Numbered from the stretch's first letter, positions 9,220 to 17,272 are shown. The stretch: 64,000 nucleotides of DNA from Sphingomonadaceae bacterium (GCA_024236195.1 JACKKZ010000003.1:310001-374000); one strand, 5' to 3'. The notes: generated by a model not told the origin, from the sequence alone. Numbers and translations are program-made.

Positions 9220-10008
9220 CTAGCGGTCACTGGGCGGCTCCCTGAAAGGCAGTTCGATAAATCCATCCAGGCTTCGATCAGAATCTGCGGCTGTAAGGCG
9301 GGATTCGTTTGCCCGCAGCGCCAGCAACCGACGCAGGCTGTCCACACTCAAGGGCAATAGAGAATAGGGATCGAGCGTGTCACGCTGACTGGCGCGCTTG
9401 ATGACTTCGCCCCAGCATGCGCGCCGGATCATGGAAATGGCAGGCACGAGCCGAGGGTCAAACCCGCATACTTCCCCTGGGGTCGGACCGCGCAGGTCCG
9501 AATAATCGTCATAATGCGGGGCGAGCGTGAGTGACACGACCTGCTGGCCCGGTGAAGAGGTCAGCCTGCCAATAGGGAAAATAATATCGGCTTTACTGGG
9601 AATATCAGGCTTTCCACTCCCTTTGAATGTGACCACCAGATAGGGAGCGCCGAGCCTGCTGAGCGCAATTCGCAGAGGCGGCGCACCGTCTTGTCCGGGG
9701 AACAGCAAGCTGCCCGTCCCGCCCGAAGCCCGTGCCAGGATGCGCTGCCCTGCGCCGCTTTGCACGGCATCGAGCGGCACGAGGTAGGTCCGGTAATTGC
9801 CGCCGGAATCCTCCAGCAAATAGCCACGGCCGGACTGCCGGGCGAGCTTTGAATCGATTGCGCGTGGCGGCGTGGGCAGCAGCACAGCCTGGGCTTGCAC
9901 CCATTCGCCGAGTGTCGGGGGCGCGACCTCTGCCTTAATCTCTGGCGCGGTACCCAATGCGCACAGTATTGATCCCGCGACCATCATGGCTTTGAGTCTC
10001 GGCGGCAT
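9220..10008 (-). CDS. Exported protein of unknown function, first gene of the minus-strand run
   Basis: 262 residues with a signal peptide (MPPRLKAMMVAGSILCALGTAPEIKA). Mature sequence: a beta-rich middle (YLLEDSGGNYRTYLVPLDAV, GAPYLVVTFKGSGKPDIP, GQQVVSLTLAPHYDDYSDL), a Cys pair (GEVCGFDP and RRACWGEV) and a basic helical C-terminus (SVDSLRRLLALRANESRL). I do not recognise it. It is the most upstream gene of the run down to position 1, so its promoter should lie in the 316-bp divergent gap to its right. Confidence 0.72.
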   Translation of the reverse strand: MPPRLKAMMVAGSILCALGTAPEIKAEVAPPTLGEWVQAQAVLLPTPPRAIDSKLARQSGRGYLLEDSGGNYRTYLVPLDAVQSGAGQRILARASGGTGSLLFPGQDGAPPLRIALSRLGAPYLVVTFKGSGKPDIPSKADIIFPIGRLTSSPGQQVVSLTLAPHYDDYSDLRGPTPGEVCGFDPRLVPAISMIRRACWGEVIKRASQRDTLDPYSLLPLSVDSLRRLLALRANESRLTAADSDRSLDGFIELPFREPPSDR

Positions 10009-10324
10009 CGCTCACTCCTGTGCCTCTTGAACAAAGAGTTAGTCCCCCAAACCGGCGGCAGGATGGCGTCCACCCGGCGCTGGCTTGTCTGGCACCCTGG
10101 CACGCGCATTCCGACCTCAAGGTGCGAAGCGAAAGCTCCGCAGAGACAGAATTCCGGTCCGGTCCCGCTCGGGCTATCGGGTCAGAAGATGAGTGGCAAT
10201 CGCTGATCCTTCCCTTACTGCAATCGTAAGGAAGCCCGGTATTGCAAGTGCTCCATTTCAAGGGGATTACTCTTTTCCTGAGCCCGCCTGAGTAAGTCCT
10301 TGCACCAGATGAGAAGGGGCTAAA
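10009..10324. promoter_or_regulatory. Divergent intergenic region
   Basis: 316 bp between the ten-gene minus-strand run and the plus-strand group starting at 10325. No convincing ORF is present. By position it must hold the promoters of both groups. The plus gene has AAGGGG before its ATG. I could not assign unambiguous -35/-10 boxes. Confidence 0.5.
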
Positions 10325-11044
10325 ATGTTCGAAATTTCAAGACGTGGAACATTGTGGCTGTCGGCCGCTGGCGTCCTCGCATTGGCGGCCCCCCATCCGG
10401 CCTGGGCCGATGCAGGCAACCTGCGTGAGCCGGCGCCATACATTACTTGCACAACCGGCGCCCTGCTGGGTGATACGCAATATGTATATGTCGGTCGCTA
10501 TTCTCGTGCACTTTGGGCAATGGACATGCTCAAGCCGGCGGGTGCCAATGTCTATACCCGCCAGTTTGCGAGCGAAGTCAGGATGAGCGAAGATGTTATC
10601 GCCGCTGGTCGCAAGCCCATCCTCAAGCTTGTTTATGCCGATAGCCGCGGCTTGCCCTATGACCTGTGGATCACCGGTGAACCGGTCAGACTAAGAAACC
10701 CACCTCACAGCGTTGCCACCCGGTTCAAGACAAAATCAGGCAACTGGACCGTTGCAGACTTCCTGCTGGCAGACAGCCAGGTCGCTTTGAATGCACGCTA
10801 TGGCCCCGAAAAAGCAGCCGCAATGACACGGCCATTCATAGCCGACGTGATCGTTGACGGGTCCCGAACTGTTTACAGCGCGACATTTCAACCCGACCTG
10901 AAACGGCAAAGAGTGCATGTCCGCAATCTCTTTTCCATCGGGCACGAACGCTTTGATACCAAGCCAGTCAATACACCAGGATGCATTGATGATGCGACAG
11001 GCAAACCCCCGCGCATATTATACCCATCGTTCCAACGACATTAG
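10325..11044 (+). CDS. Exported protein of unknown function
   Basis: 239 residues. The N-terminus MFEISRRGTLWLSAAGVLA then LAAPHPAWADA is a signal peptide; the Arg-Arg followed by a hydrophobic run hints at Tat-type export, though the full motif is incomplete. The mature part has aromatic beta strands (TQYVYVGRYSRALWAMDML, KSGNWTVADFLLADSQVAL, DGSRTVYSATFQPDLKRQ) and three cysteines. AAGGGG precedes the ATG at good spacing. It faces away from the CHAT/two-component run and may share its regulation. No family recognised. Confidence 0.72.
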   Translation: MFEISRRGTLWLSAAGVLALAAPHPAWADAGNLREPAPYITCTTGALLGDTQYVYVGRYSRALWAMDMLKPAGANVYTRQFASEVRMSEDVIAAGRKPILKLVYADSRGLPYDLWITGEPVRLRNPPHSVATRFKTKSGNWTVADFLLADSQVALNARYGPEKAAAMTRPFIADVIVDGSRTVYSATFQPDLKRQRVHVRNLFSIGHERFDTKPVNTPGCIDDATGKPPRILYPSFQRH

Positions 11045-11464
11045 CCTGCTCGGGTAAGGCTATGCCTCGAAGGCACTGACAAAGATTTGCCAGGAGCGCC
11101 CAACTTTATTGTCGAGCAAAACCCGACCGTCTCCTTGCGACCCAATTTTTCCCAATATCTGCTCGGCGCATTTATGTCCGGTTTCAGGGCATGGAATTTT
11201 GGACGGGAAAGACCGCTATGGGGAGCGCTAGCCGCCGACCGATCCGGGGGGGGCAATCCGGTCCAGCAGCTTTCGGGAATGGGGTCGGGGTTAGCGGACA
11301 TTCACGGGTAACTTCGATTTCCTAGCGATGGGAAACAAATACACGGCCTTAGTCGCGTCAGCCTCCCATGAGCATGGTATTTAGGGCCGGAGACAATCAC
11401 TTTATGACATGGCCTATCGTTGGATGGCGCGAAAAGCCCATCGCAACCATGAAAGGGAATGCAG
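11045..11464. other. Intergenic stretch without convincing genes
   Basis: About 420 bp. Short open frames exist on both strands (an 86-codon minus frame at 11041-11301 among them), but none has a ribosome binding site or recognisable composition. The end of the stretch should contain the promoter of the small membrane protein gene at 11465. Confidence 0.4.
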
Positions 11465-11656
11465 ATGGACAAGAAAGCCAAATCACGCCCAATGCCGACC
11501 CCGAAGCAGTGGGTTTTCATCGGAATCGGGGCCGCAGCAGGGGCCGTGCTGGGCTTTGGCCTGCTTGGTGGCGGCGCAATCGGTGGAGGTGTTTTCGCCA
11601 TCTGCGTCTTTTTGGGCGCCATTCCCTACAAGAAATCCATCGACGCGGCGAAATAA
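11465..11656 (+). CDS. Small glycine-zipper membrane protein
   Basis: 63 residues from the ATG at 11465, preceded by AAAGGGA at normal spacing; an ATG two codons upstream lies too close to it. Basic N-terminus (MDKKAKSRPMPTPKQ), then one or two membrane segments built from Gly/Ala repeats (WVFIGIGAAAGAVLGFGLLG, followed by GGAIGGGVFAICVFLGAIPY) and a short basic tail. Glycine zippers of this type promote helix packing or oligomerisation. It lies 15 bp before the SH3-like gene and is likely cotranscribed. Function unknown. Confidence 0.65.
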   Translation: MDKKAKSRPMPTPKQWVFIGIGAAAGAVLGFGLLGGGAIGGGVFAICVFLGAIPYKKSIDAAK

Positions 11657-11671
11657 GGTACAGGCTCGATC

Positions 11672-12094
11672 ATGCACCGAATAATCCTGCCTGGCCTGGC
11701 AATCGCTTCAACCGCGCTGAATGGAGCTGCACCGGCGATGTCGACGGCTGTGGCAACCCAGGTCATGGTCGGATCCGATGACCTTGATTTCGATGCCTGT
11801 GGCGGCGTGGGCGTGGTTGCTGGTCTCAACCCGCGGGGCGACAATTTCCTGTCTGTACGTAGCAGCCCCTCGACCAGCGGGCGGGAGCTCTTTCGCCTGA
11901 AAACTGGCCATCCGGTCAATCTATGCGACGTTAGTGAAGATGGGAAATGGCTAGGGGTCGTCTTCCAGCCTGCTGAAGATGAACAGGATTTTGGCAATTG
12001 CGGGGTCGGTACGCCACTGCCGCGCCAGCCTTATTCGGGGCCCTGTCAGCAGGGCTGGGTGTCCGGCCGCTATATCGAACTGGTCGCAGGGTAG
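11672..12094 (+). CDS. Exported SH3-like domain protein
   Basis: 140 residues with a signal-like N-terminus (MHRIILPGLAIASTALNGAA). Residues 55-100 fit a bacterial SH3 domain (NFLSVRSSPSTSGRELFRL, TGHPVNLCDVSEDGKWLGVV), a module that usually binds cell wall peptides. A Cys-rich tail (FGNCGVGTPL, GPCQQGWVSGRYIELV) closes the SH3 fold with the WVSGRY strand. It is followed one base later by the next ATG, so translation is coupled. A periplasmic wall-binding role is inferred from the domain only. Confidence 0.72.
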   Translation: MHRIILPGLAIASTALNGAAPAMSTAVATQVMVGSDDLDFDACGGVGVVAGLNPRGDNFLSVRSSPSTSGRELFRLKTGHPVNLCDVSEDGKWLGVVFQPAEDEQDFGNCGVGTPLPRQPYSGPCQQGWVSGRYIELVAG

Positions 12095-12095
12095 C

Positions 12096-13019
12096 ATGGG
12101 GTATTTCCTGAAAAGGGCCTGGGCCATTTCCCTCGCGGCAATGCTTGCAGCGTTCGGCACCACCAGTTGCGCGGCGAGCACTCCTCCCGAACCGGGGGGC
12201 GTGCGCGAATTTGTCAGCGAGGTTATCGCTAATGAGAGCAATCCGGAAGCGACCGACTTCACTCAGTTTCTGACCCCCCGCTTTCGTATCGCAGTGGAAC
12301 GCGACCGGTCGGGAGAAGATCAGGGCTGGCTCGATCATAACCCTGTCTGCCTGTGCCAGGATCCGGAGGGGCTGCCGATCACGGTACAGTCCATCAGCGG
12401 GGATGATTCCCATGCGATTGTGATGATCCGCGCGGGCGATTCCGCCGCACAGTGGCAACTCGTTCGCTTCAACGGCAGTTGGAAGCTGGCCGATATTGCC
12501 GAGAAACCCGGCGATGGTGACGCCATCCCGTCCGTGCTGCTTGCACTGGAAGAATGGGCCGGAGGGGACGAGCAGGACAGTCCATTCTTCGGCTGCGAAG
12601 ATAGTGACGAGAGCTGTGTGCTGGTGCCTTTGGGCAGCGCGCCTGATCCTGACGGCAAATTGCTGCAACTGATTTGCGGTAATGATGGCGAGAGCAGTTC
12701 AGTGACGCGGTACAGGCTGGATGGCACCGAAGGTATCGTTGCAGTCAGTTGCTGGCGCGATGGAGAGTTACCGCAGGGCCTGATCTGGCTGATCGAGTTT
12801 ACGCCGGGAGACTATTCTGTCTGGAAACGCGAGCTGGCGGATGGGGAATTGACTTGGGAAACCGCGCTATCGGCGGCGTCCAGCTTCGATGCCGGACGCG
12901 CTATCTTGAGCGACGACGTGGACTGCAAGGCCGGGCGCACAGGTTGGCGCGGCAAGTGGATCTGGCTGGGAATGCGGTTTGAACGGCTGAAGTTCGAGGC
13001 GGTGGATTGCCCCGCCTGA
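12096..13019 (+). CDS. Exported protein or lipoprotein of unknown function
   Basis: 307 residues from the ATG at 12096, one base after the preceding stop (TAGCATG). The signal is MGYFLKRAWAISLAAMLAAF then GTTSCAAS, which may be a weak lipobox (TTSC) or an ordinary cleavage site. The first half has the look of NTF2/DUF3828-like domains (VREFVSEVIANES, LTPRFRIAVERDR, WQLVRFNGSWKLADI), the second half has several Cys pairs (FFGCEDSDESCVLV, LLQLICGND, VAVSCWRDGE). The DUF3828 resemblance is a suggestion. It ends the plus-strand group. Confidence 0.68.
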   Translation: MGYFLKRAWAISLAAMLAAFGTTSCAASTPPEPGGVREFVSEVIANESNPEATDFTQFLTPRFRIAVERDRSGEDQGWLDHNPVCLCQDPEGLPITVQSISGDDSHAIVMIRAGDSAAQWQLVRFNGSWKLADIAEKPGDGDAIPSVLLALEEWAGGDEQDSPFFGCEDSDESCVLVPLGSAPDPDGKLLQLICGNDGESSSVTRYRLDGTEGIVAVSCWRDGELPQGLIWLIEFTPGDYSVWKRELADGELTWETALSAASSFDAGRAILSDDVDCKAGRTGWRGKWIWLGMRFERLKFEAVDCPA

Positions 13020-13407
13020 ATCAGTCACTGGTCACTTTCTGGTCGTAACTCTCGAGCAGATTCCTGACCGCATTATCCTCCCTGTGCTTGCCCCTGATCC
13101 AGTCCCACCTGATCTCATTGACACCAACAAAGTCCCCGAAACCAATCGGGCGGAGGCAGTAATATTGCCTGCGTCCCCCCGATCATGCTGGCAAACTCAG
13201 CCGGTGAGACCAGCCCACCGGTTCTGGGAAAGGCGGAAAACTCTAGGCCCAAGTGGTCCGACGTTGGGTAGCAGTGCACTTCGCGTCGGACTCTACCAAA
13301 AACCGGTCACATTTCAGGGGAGCACGTCAAAGCCCTTCAAACATGGGTCAAATCTCTATGGAAATTGTCTCACCTTCCGGGTCAACTCTCAGCGGAAATC
13401 AACTCCG
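13020..13407. repeat. Intergenic stretch with IS21-like end repeats
   Basis: No gene. Three degenerate direct repeats begin at 13305 (GGTCACATTTCAGGGG), 13345 (GGGTCAAATCTCTATGGAA) and 13379 (GGGTCAACTCTCAGCGGAA). Spaced repeats of GGGTCAnnTnTC type are typical of the ends of IS21-family elements, where IstA binds. An inverted repeat GTCCGACG...CGTCGGAC lies just left (about 13257-13292). No istA or istB gene is present, so this would be a remnant. Confidence 0.35.
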
Positions 13408-14454
13408 TCATGTCCGGCCGTTGAGACGGTGCTGCAATTCTGCGACTGCTTCCATGACGTCATCAAAGAGTGGCGGTTCGCCGAAAATCATCACGCTCAT
13501 TGCGCGATAATCTCGTCTCAAATCATCAATCATCCCTTGTTCGGGGCACAATGCAAAGGATGGTGTGTGTGCCGAAGCCAGGTCGAAGGGCGGTCGATTG
13601 AAGAACATGCGGGCGTGAGCGACACAATCCTCGCCGAGAGCCGCATCTGCGAGTGCTGCCTGGCCTGCATCGGATTGGAGCAGACGATAAACGTCATAGT
13701 AGTGTCGTGAAATGCGTTGCCCGTTGCCGCGAAGCTGGCCCCGATTGTCGTACCAGTGCCGCAAGCCATGAAGGATGATGACCTTGTCCCAGAAGGTTCG
13801 CTCGGCATCTACCACCGTTACGTTTGGCACGGCGAGGTCGGCACCCGGGATATCTGCGTCGACAAAAGGAGTGATGGTTCGCAGTGAATTCGGGTCGAGC
13901 GCGGACTTCGCGCCTGACTCGATCTTCACCGACTTGGAGATATAGGCATCGGTGGGTGTCGCACTAGGATAGACCAATAGCAGCGTCTGTCGATCAAGCG
14001 GGTCCGGTTCGACGCGAAGAGCGCCCGCCTCTATTCCCGTGCGAGCGCACGCTTCGTCACAGAGAGCCTTCAGTTTTTCCAGGAATGGCCCGTTGATGTA
14101 GGCCTCGCAGGCTTCGCGAATTTCGCCGAGCGCAGCTTCGCGCTTCTTGCGACTGAGCTTTGCGAATTCCTCAATCGAAGCAGCATGACCCAAGTCGTCG
14201 CGGAAGACGGTCACATCGATGTCTTCGGAGAACCTTTCGATCAGACCGAAGGCCTTGGAAAGAGACGTGCCGCCCTTGAATAGCAGCCTCGGTGCCTCGC
14301 CAAGTCCGTTGAATAGTGCATCAAGTGTCCAGCAGACCCAGAGGTCCTTCTCGACGTTCTGCGGCGTCGTACCGAGCCGCTGGGCAGTTGCTGCATAGAG
14401 CCCGCTGCGCGTTGCTGCATCGGCGCGCAGGATTTCATCGAATTCCAGGTTCAC
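13408..14454 (-). CDS. abiEii: AbiEii/AbiGii-type nucleotidyltransferase toxin
   Basis: 348 residues. The nucleotidyltransferase signature is clear: FKGGTSLSKAFGLIERF followed by SEDIDVTVF, giving the GGTS motif and the Asp-X-Asp pair; QNVEKDLWVCWTLDALF upstream is the family hallmark. C-terminal regions include FVDADIPGADLAVPNV and TFWDKVIILHG, typical of AbiEii. Such toxins add nucleotides to tRNA or other targets and are held in check by a separate AbiEi antitoxin (type IV toxin-antitoxin, abortive phage infection). The antitoxin gene is 5 bp upstream on the same strand. Confident as a family member; the target is not predictable. Confidence 0.92.
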   Translation of the reverse strand: MNLEFDEILRADAATRSGLYAATAQRLGTTPQNVEKDLWVCWTLDALFNGLGEAPRLLFKGGTSLSKAFGLIERFSEDIDVTVFRDDLGHAASIEEFAKLSRKKREAALGEIREACEAYINGPFLEKLKALCDEACARTGIEAGALRVEPDPLDRQTLLLVYPSATPTDAYISKSVKIESGAKSALDPNSLRTITPFVDADIPGADLAVPNVTVVDAERTFWDKVIILHGLRHWYDNRGQLRGNGQRISRHYYDVYRLLQSDAGQAALADAALGEDCVAHARMFFNRPPFDLASAHTPSFALCPEQGMIDDLRRDYRAMSVMIFGEPPLFDDVMEAVAELQHRLNGRT

Positions 14455-14459
14455 GACTG

Positions 14460-15134
14460 CTATGCCTGATCGCTCAGCAATGGGCGCAGGAGAGCCTGCA
14501 TCCAGCCGGGTAACGTGGCAAAGCCATCGACCAGATCAGAGCGCAGCTTTTCCCCATGTACTGGATCGGCGAGGAGACGGGCCAGGCGGCCTTGCCACTC
14601 AACGGTATCGTCGCCTGGCATTGTGTCCCTCAGCCAATGCAGCGCCTGAACAATCCGCATCGCGGGTCGTCCTGCCCAGTAAAGTTTGCTGGCGGCCGTC
14701 TGTTTGAAATCGATTGTTAGGTTGCCAAGCTTCAACGACTTCGGCCGCGCCTCGCTGTGAACAACTATTTTTGCTGGCACGGCATTCGTCAGCCCTAGGT
14801 CATTGGCGGCTGTCATGCCGTCGACCAGGATGCGTATCTGGTCCCGGCGCGCAACTGCCTCGACTACGGCACGAGGATCGGGCGCACTTTTCGTTTTGGT
14901 CAGGCTATTGACACCTGGCTTGTCGTAGAGACCACGGTCGATCCGGCGCAGGGTACCTGCTTTGATCAGGCGTTGGAGTGTCTTGTCGACTGCATCACGG
15001 CCTGCAAGGTCCAGAAAGTCTGATGGCGTCCAGACATCATTTTCCTCTCCCTGTGCAATGCGCTGGAGGATTTGCGATTTCAGTGGGGAGCCTCCTACGT
15101 TCATGTCCGAAATATGTAGCAATATTTCGGACAT
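14460..15134 (-). CDS. abiEi: AbiEi-type antitoxin (DUF6088-like)
   Basis: 224 residues from the ATG at 15134, or 214 from the ATG at 15104. N-terminal winged helix (SQILQRIAQGEENDVWTPSD, FLDLAGRDAVDKTLQRLIKA, GTLRRIDRGLYDKP) then the AbiEi C-terminal region (RRDQIRILVDGMTAANDLGL, PAKIVVHSEARPKSLKLG). The family neutralises AbiEii and represses its own operon. A perfect palindrome lies between the two candidate starts: with the upstream ATG it is inside the gene, with the downstream ATG it is a start-proximal operator. Neither start has a strong ribosome binding site. Confidence 0.88.
   Translation of the reverse strand: MSEILLHISDMNVGGSPLKSQILQRIAQGEENDVWTPSDFLDLAGRDAVDKTLQRLIKAGTLRRIDRGLYDKPGVNSLTKTKSAPDPRAVVEAVARRDQIRILVDGMTAANDLGLTNAVPAKIVVHSEARPKSLKLGNLTIDFKQTAASKLYWAGRPAMRIVQALHWLRDTMPGDDTVEWQGRLARLLADPVHGEKLRSDLVDGFATLPGWMQALLRPLLSDQA
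15105..15132. promoter_or_regulatory. Palindromic operator of the AbiE operon
   Basis: GTCCGAAATAT at 15105-15115 is repeated as ATATTTCGGAC at 15122-15132, a perfect 11-bp inverted repeat with a six-base spacer. A third half-site, ATTTCGGAC, lies at 15169-15177. AbiEi proteins autoregulate by binding inverted repeats at their promoter, so this is the likely binding site. Confidence 0.7.
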
Positions 15135-15158
15135 TGTCGATACTTTCTTGACCGAAGA

Positions 15159-15183
15159 ATGTATACTGATTTCGGACGCAAAA
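15159..15183 (-). promoter_or_regulatory. Probable AbiE promoter -10 region
   Basis: On the minus strand TATACA (15165-15160) is a near-consensus -10 box. The extra operator half-site (15169-15177) would lie between it and a poor -35 box, so a repressor there would block RNA polymerase. Transcription would start near 15153. The -35 element is uncertain. Confidence 0.4.
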
Positions 15184-15510
15184 AGTTCAGGAGACGGGCC
15201 GATGCACGAACCCGCTTCGCAGGAGTGTTGCCTCAGCCCATTTCATCCATAATCGGCTGCACAAACTATGGCCGGTTCCGACGAGTGACAAGTATGTCGG
15301 GAAAGGCCGCTTCGAGACGCTTCATAGAGGCGTGCATGGCGTGTGCTCTCTTGACCCTGCATTCTCTGCCAGGAATTGAGAGTGGTCTGCGGGCGTCGTA
15401 GCGCAATTGATTGGGGCGTTGCCTTTGCGTTCAGAGGGGACGTCCGGCAGAATGGCCGACAGGGAATTCGCAGCCCCGCCTCAAGCGTTTGCTCCCCTAT
15501 TGTCTGAGCA
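15184..15510. other. Intergenic stretch between hipA and the AbiE promoter
   Basis: About 330 bp with no gene I can support. Short frames on both strands lack ribosome binding sites and family resemblance. It may hold the hipBA transcript end, but no strong terminator hairpin was seen. Confidence 0.35.
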
Positions 15511-16803
15511 TCAATCCGAAAAGTCCCGGTCCCGCCGGGCAAGCGCCTCAGCAATCTCGGCCAGCGACAAATCGACCCCGCAGTCACCCGCATGGGCAGC
15601 CCAATCCACAAGCGCGGCTCGCACCTCGTCCACGATTTCGCCAACGCGCCGCCGGGCAATGCCGTGCCGTTCACCCAGCACCTCGACATGAGCACGCGTG
15701 ATGTCCCTGCCTTCGCCCATCACAGCCATGTAATGCTCGCCGCCAGGCCCGTGGGAGTAAGTGAGGTCGAAGGCGGGTGCGAGGCTCCAGGTGCCCTTCT
15801 CGTCCATCAGGAAGGCATGCTGGCGCACATGGTCGTCGCGATTATGAGCCAGCACGTTGAACACCATCCGACGGAAAGCCTGCTCTACATCGCGGACGTC
15901 ACGGGTGATCGCCAGCACCGCACGCAGGAAGCCATCGTAATCGAGGCTGGGCATATGTGGGGACGCCTCCACCGCGCCGCCCAGGCTGACCATGTGCAGC
16001 CTCTGGCCCGGTGCAGGTCTGTCGAAGCGACGGGTGGCGAAGTGCGCCCTGCCCGTGGTCGATGCGATCAGCCGCGTTTCAGACATGGTGATCCCGGCGG
16101 CGCGGGCCATGCGGGCATAGGCCTCTTCGACGGGACCAATGTCGGCAGGGTCAGTCAGTGCCGGGAATTTGACGATCCATTCCACTGGCCATCCCTCTGG
16201 CCCCGTCCCGATGGCAGGATCACCACCCTGCCCGGCAAGTTCATCGCCCGCCCGCAAGCTCCCGTCGCTTGCAATACCGACATGTACCTTGGGTCGCGCA
16301 CCGCCTGAGCCACCGCCAAGCCGCTCCAGCAATGCGCCAAGCTCAGCCTCCTCACCCACCAGCACCTGCCGCGCTTCATGGGCCAGCAGGTCGAGATCGA
16401 TGGCCCCGGCACCTTCGCCTGCATCCAGCGTGGCCGGGCGGAAGGTCAATGCCCCCCTGCCCCGGCTTCCAACCAGCGCAAGGCGATCCACCGGGTTCAG
16501 GTCTTCATAGCGATGGCCGAGCTTCTGCAGCCGCCGCTTGAGGAGCAGCGCGCCCCAGGCATCTGGCAGGCTGTCTGCCAGGAAGCCATGCAGGCCATCG
16601 AATGCGCGGGAGCGCGCGGCATGCAGGCCGGTTTCAAGAGGATAGTGCAGCGGAGACAGGGCGCGTCCGGCCGAAAGCGCTTCTGGCGACCATTCAAGCT
16701 GTGCCAAACCATTAGCCATCGCAAGCCTGCCGACATGCTGCGGCTCGGCGGCCTCATCGGTCAGAAGCAGGATATCGAGCGGTGTTCCCGGGGCGAGTTT
16801 CAA
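15511..16803 (-). CDS. hipA: HipA-like Ser/Thr kinase toxin
   Basis: 430 residues. The N-terminal subdomain (residues 1-110) is HipA-like, with HYPLETGLHAARSRAFDGLH and FLADSLPDAWGALLLKRRL. The Gly-rich loop GGGSGGARPK (163-172) contains the likely autophosphorylated serine. The kinase core has VEWIVKFPA for ATP binding, the catalytic loop LAHNRDDHVRQHAFL (about 319-332) and the metal-binding motif LAPAFDLTYS (Asp346 region). HipA kinases phosphorylate aminoacyl-tRNA synthetases or other targets and cause growth arrest. It overlaps the upstream hipB-like gene by 4 bp. All catalytic motifs look intact. Confidence 0.93.
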   Translation of the reverse strand: MKLAPGTPLDILLLTDEAAEPQHVGRLAMANGLAQLEWSPEALSAGRALSPLHYPLETGLHAARSRAFDGLHGFLADSLPDAWGALLLKRRLQKLGHRYEDLNPVDRLALVGSRGRGALTFRPATLDAGEGAGAIDLDLLAHEARQVLVGEEAELGALLERLGGGSGGARPKVHVGIASDGSLRAGDELAGQGGDPAIGTGPEGWPVEWIVKFPALTDPADIGPVEEAYARMARAAGITMSETRLIASTTGRAHFATRRFDRPAPGQRLHMVSLGGAVEASPHMPSLDYDGFLRAVLAITRDVRDVEQAFRRMVFNVLAHNRDDHVRQHAFLMDEKGTWSLAPAFDLTYSHGPGGEHYMAVMGEGRDITRAHVEVLGERHGIARRRVGEIVDEVRAALVDWAAHAGDCGVDLSLAEIAEALARRDRDFSD

Positions 16804-17111
16804 AACCGCGCCCTCCCAGCCCGCTTGCGCTTCTTGAGCTCTGCCTGTCGCTGGCGTTCAAGCAGTTCATCCATATTGCTGGCGGCAGGTTCGGGGAACA
16901 GGTGCGCCAGATGCTGCTCGCAGCGCAAGGCAAAAGCGGCACGGACCAGGTCCTCGATCGAGGCCTTGCCCTCGCCCTCCAATCGCCGCCAGGTGCGGTA
17001 GGCAACACCAGACCTTTCAGCTGCGCCCTTCTGTGTGAGCCCCAGCGCAAGCCGCCGCGCCTTGATACGCTGTCCAAGAAAGGACAATTGATCGGCAAAA
17101 GTCGATTGCAT
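16800..17111 (-). CDS. hipB: HipB-like XRE-family antitoxin/repressor
   Basis: 103 residues from the ATG at 17111. The helix-turn-helix is clear at about residues 14-60: IKARRLALGLTQKGAAERSG, VAYRTWRRLEGEGKASIED. The C-terminal tail is charged (ELLERQRQAELKKRKRAGRA). In-frame upstream ATGs at 17159 and beyond would place the coding region over two operator-like repeats, so the 17111 start is preferred, although no strong ribosome binding site is seen for either. It overlaps hipA by 4 bp (ATGA). Expected to bind HipA and repress the operon. Confidence 0.87.
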   Translation of the reverse strand: MQSTFADQLSFLGQRIKARRLALGLTQKGAAERSGVAYRTWRRLEGEGKASIEDLVRAAFALRCEQHLAHLFPEPAASNMDELLERQRQAELKKRKRAGRARF

Positions 17112-17168
17112 TGGCCGTATATGGACAGTTTCTTGCAATTTTGCAAGTTTACTGGCCATATTTGGACA
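17112..17168. promoter_or_regulatory. Twin HipB operators flanking a palindrome
   Basis: TGGCCGTATATGGACA (17112-17127) and TGGCCATATTTGGACA (17153-17168) are near-identical, each an imperfect palindrome of type TG[GT]CC-N6-GG[AC]CA with centres 41 bp apart, close to four helical turns. Between them CTTGCAA-TT-TTGCAAG (17132-17147) is a perfect palindrome. The paired-operator layout matches HipB regulation in other bacteria, where the consensus differs (TATCC-N8-GGATA in Escherichia coli). Confidence 0.7.
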
Positions 17169-17272
17169 AATTATGCCGCCACAGTGCGTTATCGAGCGCA
17201 TCAAGGCGCTATCAAGGCTACCGGCTTCGGGTTCCGCTCTACCCATTCCACCGCGTTCCGGCAAAGCTCACT

